Part shown: in pieces, positions 15,344 through 18,508 of the stretch
Numbering within the stretch: position 1 is the stretch's first letter
Layout of the letters: the number at the start of each line of letters is the position of its first letter
NCBI GenBank assembly: GCA_030636125.1
Contig: DAOVXM010000009.1
Coordinates: forward strand, 1 to 18,508
DNA from: Chloroflexota bacterium
GTDB taxonomy: Bacteria; Chloroflexota; Anaerolineae; Anaerolineales; UBA4823
Direction of reading: 5' to 3'
DNA: 18,508 nucleotides
Position numbers and translations under genes: made by a program
Notes under the pieces: model-generated
What the model was told of the DNA's origin: nothing
Database searches by the model: none
The model's input: the letters and a program-made list of their open reading frames with translations, nothing else

Positions 15344-16336
15344 ATGCAATATCGTTATCTGGGATCATCCGGACTGAAAGTCTCAGCCCTATCTCTGGGC
15401 GCTTGGGTCACTTATGGTGAGCAGGTGGGCGATGAGATCGCTAACCAATGTATGTCAGCCGCTCATGAGGCAGGAGTCAACTTCTTCGATAATGCCGAGG
15501 CCTACGCAGGTGGCCAGGCTGAAATCGTGATGGGCAACGTGATCAAGAAGGCCGGCTGGGTGCGCTCCGACCTGGTAATCTCAACCAAGATCTTTTGGGG
15601 TGGGGACGGTCCTAATGATAGCGGTCTATCGCGCAAACACATCCTGGAGGGCACAGACGCTGCCCTGGGACGCTTGCAGATGGATTACGTAGACCTGATC
15701 TTCTGCCACAGGCCCGATCTGCACACGCCTATCGAAGAGACCGTCTGGGCAATGAATCATGTCATCAACCAGGGCAAAGCTTTTTATTGGGGCACCAGCG
15801 AGTGGAGTGCCCAACAGATCATGCAAGCCTACGCGATTGCCCGCCGTGAGCACTTGATTCCACCTTTGATGGAGCAGCCCCAGTACCATATGTTCCACCG
15901 CGCGCGTGTTGAGGTGGAATATGCCCATCTTTATAAGGAAATCGGCTTGGGGACGACCGTCTGGAGCCCACTGGCCAGCGGGATCCTGACCGGTAAGTAC
16001 AACCAGGGGATGCCTGAAGGCACACGTGCCACCCTGGAAGGATACGAGTGGTTACGGAAGATATTTGAGAATGAAGAAGCTCAACGCAGGATAAAGAAAG
16101 TTGGGCTTATGATGCCGATCGCAGAAGAGCTCGGCTGCTCCATGGCGCAGCTAGCCCTGGCCTGGCTCCTGAAGAACCCCAATGTCAGCACGGTCATCAC
16201 CGGCGCTTCCAGGGCCGAGCAGGTGACCGAGAATATGAAAGCGCTCGAAGTGGTCAATAAATTAACCGACGATGTCATGCAGCGTATCGAGGGAATCTTG
16301 GATAATAAACCAGAGGCAGAGCAAGATTTCCGCTAA
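15344..16336 (+). CDS. Aldo-keto reductase (potassium-channel beta-subunit-like/YghZ type)
   Basis: This is a cytoplasmic NADPH-dependent (beta/alpha)8-barrel reductase acting on aldehydes or ketones. The catalytic tetrad is complete: Asp49 and Tyr54 in FFDNAEAY, Lys82 in STKIFWGG and His122 in IFCHRPD. Opening [17 protein letters not shown] and the late [20 protein letters not shown] (cofactor-binding) are diagnostic. The 330-residue length and the [10 protein letters not shown] and [15 protein letters not shown] segments place it near the voltage-gated potassium channel beta subunit and YghZ groups. The ATG at 15344 has an AAGGAGAGA site. It is last in the plus-strand series, after an 81-base gap with tandem repeats, so it may have its own promoter. 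Its stop codon overlaps the stop of the convergent minus-strand gene by four bases. The physiological substrate is unknown; detoxification of aldehydes made by the upstream amine oxidases is one possibility. Confidence 0.93.
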   Translation: MQYRYLGSSGLKVSALSLGAWVTYGEQVGDEIANQCMSAAHEAGVNFFDNAEAYAGGQAEIVMGNVIKKAGWVRSDLVISTKIFWGGDGPNDSGLSRKHILEGTDAALGRLQMDYVDLIFCHRPDLHTPIEETVWAMNHVINQGKAFYWGTSEWSAQQIMQAYAIARREHLIPPLMEQPQYHMFHRARVEVEYAHLYKEIGLGTTVWSPLASGILTGKYNQGMPEGTRATLEGYEWLRKIFENEEAQRRIKKVGLMMPIAEELGCSMAQLALAWLLKNPNVSTVITGASRAEQVTENMKALEVVNKLTDDVMQRIEGILDNKPEAEQDFR

Positions 16337-17364
16337 TACGAAACGATTTCACCCAATCTCTCCCAGGCTTGCTGCTCCTTATCGGCAATCACCAACATGG
16401 GTGTGGTGATCTTTGGCAGCATTACTGCAGGGTCGTTGGCTTCAGCAGCCTCCTTGAACATTTCAGCAACCTGCTGCCATTGATCTCCGATATCTCGCAT
16501 TAGCTCACTAACTTCCATCAGTCGTCCGTCCCCAATGATACTGGCCGCCTCCGCCAGGAATCGCCCATACATATAACGGAAAATCCCGCCACCTGTTCCG
16601 CCGATGGCATCAATAAAAATATAAATATTAAAGCAGGTCCAGCGCAGCTCTTCTTCATCCATGCTCTCTGGCCATTTGAGGGTCCGCGCCGCCGCTTTAC
16701 GGATGCCTTTTACCCCTAGATTGCTGATCGGAGGCTCAATCATATCCAGTGTCACTTCGCGTATCGCATCTAGGGTCTCTTCAGGTTTCGGGGGGTGCGC
16801 TTTGCTAAAGTCAAAGGTGTACCATTTATGTTTAGGTGGAAATGGTTTGTACTGTGAGCCGCGCGCTTGGGCCAGGGTTTCTAAAGTGACTGGATGTAGT
16901 TCTTTATCCCTATCAGCGATTAGTACCAGCTGGCGCTCGGGATCATACCCGCCAACAGCTACGATATGAGCCCCAAAGTGATAACCTTCAGGTAGATCTA
17001 AATAAGGCAAGTAGCCCATATCCACTTGAAGCATCACTGGCTCGCCGCGTTGCAACAATTCGACCAGGGATTTTTCTGCTTTTCGCTTGCTTGAGGTACG
17101 GAATGATTCAACCAGAACACCGGTTCGTCTTCCTGCGGTCTTCTCCATTCCTTCTTGACCCGGTCGCTCCAAATTAGCCCTGCCCCCATAAAAAGGTATC
17201 GTCCCTTTCATATGCCAATAGATAAACCCCACCCCAGCGCCCAAACCCAATAACATCTCTTCGCAAATGGGATATCCATAAAACTCATAGATATGTTTCA
17301 TAGAACCGGTATAGCAGTGCTGCGTCTCAAAGGATTTAAATCCTGGTATCGGCTTATTCGCCAT
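16333..17364 (-). CDS. BtrH_N/DUF4872-type protein (cysteine-peptidase-like fold)
   Basis: The protein looks like the family with a butirosin biosynthesis BtrH N-terminal domain followed by DUF4872. In butirosin synthesis BtrH transfers an acyl group from a carrier protein to an aminoglycoside. Most relatives are uncharacterised. Diagnostic points are the start [24 protein letters not shown] with Cys17, the [13 protein letters not shown] segment near 38-50, the [15 protein letters not shown] strand, and [14 protein letters not shown] with His133. Asp151 in LIADRD follows. Together these resemble a papain/C39-like Cys-His-Asp triad. Residues beyond about 190 are helical, with a [16 protein letters not shown] landmark. 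I prefer the ATG at 17362-17364 because the GGGGAGGG site is better placed for it than for the GTG codon just before. It follows the GyrI-like gene by about 50 bases and is probably in the same operon. No other antibiotic synthesis gene is near. Confidence 0.75.
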   Translation of the reverse strand: MANKPIPGFKSFETQHCYTGSMKHIYEFYGYPICEEMLLGLGAGVGFIYWHMKGTIPFYGGRANLERPGQEGMEKTAGRRTGVLVESFRTSSKRKAEKSLVELLQRGEPVMLQVDMGYLPYLDLPEGYHFGAHIVAVGGYDPERQLVLIADRDKELHPVTLETLAQARGSQYKPFPPKHKWYTFDFSKAHPPKPEETLDAIREVTLDMIEPPISNLGVKGIRKAAARTLKWPESMDEEELRWTCFNIYIFIDAIGGTGGGIFRYMYGRFLAEAASIIGDGRLMEVSELMRDIGDQWQQVAEMFKEAAEANDPAVMLPKITTPMLVIADKEQQAWERLGEIVSY

Positions 17365-17415
17365 CACACCCTCCCCGACTGTCTGAATGCATGCCTAGAA
17401 TAAGAAGTATCAACC

Positions 17416-18027
17416 TTACCTCTCTCTCACCGGCTGGCGGATCACGGTTTTGAGCTTCTCCGGCGCTGTCCGGCGTGGATCTCCCAGGTAGACCTCGTGA
17501 TGCTTGCCATTGGGCTCATAACCTACATCCTTAATAAAGGCATGCATCTGGGAAATCATCGGTCCTTCATCGGCGTACGCACCGATATACATGATCTGCA
17601 CAGCCAAACCTTCATGGTAGGTTTCCAGGCGCAGGCGCTCTAGCGCAGGGACGCCTTTCTTTCGTTTTACCTCTGGACGCAACGTCTCGACCAATTCAGA
17701 AGTCACCTGCTCCGGCTGCATGATCATCATCGTCCACAGCCATTCATCCTTGGCATCCGGGCTGAAGGTGGACATATCCTGCGCCCACCACAAACCTTCC
17801 AATGGTGGCACTACATAATCAAATCCCTGCCCTTTGAGGGCGAATTTGATCGAGTACGACATGGCGTATAGCGCCTCCACAACCTCCTGGTAATCGGGGT
17901 TGTTGTTGGGGTCGCCCTGCCCATCAATTTTCAAGAAATTCATCGCTGGCACATCCACAAAAGTGAATTCCTTCTTGGAAGGGTTATATAGGTGCTTCAT
18001 CGCTTTTTTAAAGTCAACTTTAGTCAT
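17416..18027 (-). CDS. GyrI-like small-molecule-binding domain protein
   Basis: This 203-residue soluble protein resembles the GyrI-like/AraC effector-binding family (PF06445 type), a duplicated SHS2-type fold that binds drugs or other small molecules. Visible landmarks are FVDVPAMNFLKIDGQGDPNNNPDYQEVVEALYAMSYSIKF at the start, the aromatic pocket-like YVVPPLEGLWW and WTMMIMQP, the second half GLAVQIMYIGAYADEGPMISQMHAFI, and the close HHEVYLGDPRRTAPEKLKTVIRQPV. That closing pattern is typical of the group. I chose the ATG at 18025-18027, not an earlier in-frame ATG at 18069, because TGGAGG sits at the right distance. This gives an 8-base overlap with the end of the PadR gene, suggesting translational coupling. 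It probably senses the same ligand class as the regulator. Confidence 0.85.
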   Translation of the reverse strand: MTKVDFKKAMKHLYNPSKKEFTFVDVPAMNFLKIDGQGDPNNNPDYQEVVEALYAMSYSIKFALKGQGFDYVVPPLEGLWWAQDMSTFSPDAKDEWLWTMMIMQPEQVTSELVETLRPEVKRKKGVPALERLRLETYHEGLAVQIMYIGAYADEGPMISQMHAFIKDVGYEPNGKHHEVYLGDPRRTAPEKLKTVIRQPVRER

Positions 18028-18508
18028 TTTGAGCCTCCAGTTGTTTAATGAACTTACTGATCCATTCACGCTCCGCCTCGATCATGGTCAGGCTGAAATC
18101 GAACATCGCTTCGACATGATCAGGCAGAGGGCGTTGCGCTTCCGCGCGTGCGCGGACATACTCATCTCGTTCAGTTAAGCGTTCGCGATACTGACGCAGG
18201 GCAGAAATCGCTTCGATTTTGGGTACACCCGGTAAATTAGCCAATCCAAGTTGTATTAACGGATAACAGTTTTGCGGCTCGGATAAGGCGCGCAATGACT
18301 CAGCGTGCCAAATTTCTCGGCCGGCTTGACTGACATGGTAAACCTTGCGGGCTGGCCCGCGCCCGGATGGTTTCTCCAGCCTGGCTTCGATTAAGCCAGC
18401 CCTCTCCAATTTTTTTAATAAATAGTAGATCGAGGAGAAGCCTACTTCAGTCCAATCGCGCATGCCACGCTGTTCTATCACCTGCTCGATTTCGTAACCG
18501 TGCCGCGG
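18020..18508 (-). CDS. PadR family transcriptional regulator (5' end beyond right edge)
   Basis: This is a PadR-type winged-helix repressor, usually a homodimer that leaves its operator upon binding a phenolic or drug-like ligand. The frame is open to the right edge, where it reads HGYEIEQVIEQRG, the family's hallmark for helices 2-3. The methionine at 18481 is therefore internal and the true start lies just outside the window. The recognition helix and wing follow: FSSIYYLLKKLERAGLIEAR and then RKVYHVSQAGREIW. The rest is the alpha-helical dimerisation region of the long (PadR-s2-like/Vir) type, rich in Glu and Arg and ending KQLEAQND. The stop codon lies inside the start of the GyrI-like gene (8-base overlap). 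It probably controls its own operon; the operator would lie outside the window. Confidence 0.88.
   Translation of the reverse strand, partial: PRHGYEIEQVIEQRGMRDWTEVGFSSIYYLLKKLERAGLIEARLEKPSGRGPARKVYHVSQAGREIWHAESLRALSEPQNCYPLIQLGLANLPGVPKIEAISALRQYRERLTERDEYVRARAEAQRPLPDHVEAMFDFSLTMIEAEREWISKFIKQLEAQND

Noticed and set aside
18020..18481. Start of the PadR gene at the methionine at 18481
   Set aside because: The frame continues to the window edge with the conserved HGYEIEQ sequence, so that methionine is internal.

Overview
The window reads like chromosomal DNA of a Chloroflexota bacterium, probably Anaerolineae. This is an inference from protein style: a lipoprotein-type solute-binding protein, a fused LivM, and GyrB and amidohydrolase sequences of that flavour. 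No rRNA gene is present to prove it. There is no insertion sequence, prophage gene, CRISPR array or tRNA. It looks like an ordinary chromosomal metabolic region with some unusual protein architectures and structured intergenic DNA.

Layout. Bases 1-1031 (minus) hold the 5' half of gyrB, running off the left edge. Bases 1212-2213 (minus) encode a six-helix membrane protein of unknown function. Bases 2214-2845 contain no long gene but carry two good sigma-70-type promoters on the plus strand, two nested inverted-repeat structures and a 20-codon open frame with a strong ribosome binding site. This appears to be the control region of the operon that follows.

Bases 2846-8540 are a complete branched-chain amino acid type (HAAT family) ABC importer. 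It has a lipoprotein solute-binding protein, two permeases (the second with an extra N-terminal membrane domain of about 230 residues) and two ATPases. A strong hairpin plus T-run sits between the binding-protein gene and the first permease, as expected if the binding protein is made in excess. Two further terminator-like hairpins follow the last ATPase gene.

Bases 8706-16336 (plus) continue with two FAD-dependent DAO-family amine or amino acid oxidases, a CinA-like protein whose deamidase half has lost its serine motif, a 659-residue fusion of an adenosine/SAH-deaminase-like amidohydrolase with a CYTH domain, an inositol-monophosphatase-family phosphatase and an aldo-keto reductase. A plausible reading is uptake of an amino acid or N-methylated amine, oxidation by the two flavoenzymes, and a side branch of nucleoside or metabolite salvage. 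The substrate cannot be fixed from sequence.

Bases 16333-18508 (minus) form a separate cluster: a PadR regulator (its start lies beyond the right edge), a translationally coupled GyrI-like small-molecule-binding protein, and a BtrH_N/DUF4872-type protein. This cluster converges on the aldo-keto reductase gene, and the two stop codons overlap.

The most unusual items are the amidohydrolase-CYTH fusion, the structured dual-promoter leader of the transporter operon, the degenerate CinA, the extended LivM, and a pair of perfect inverted repeats before the amidohydrolase gene.
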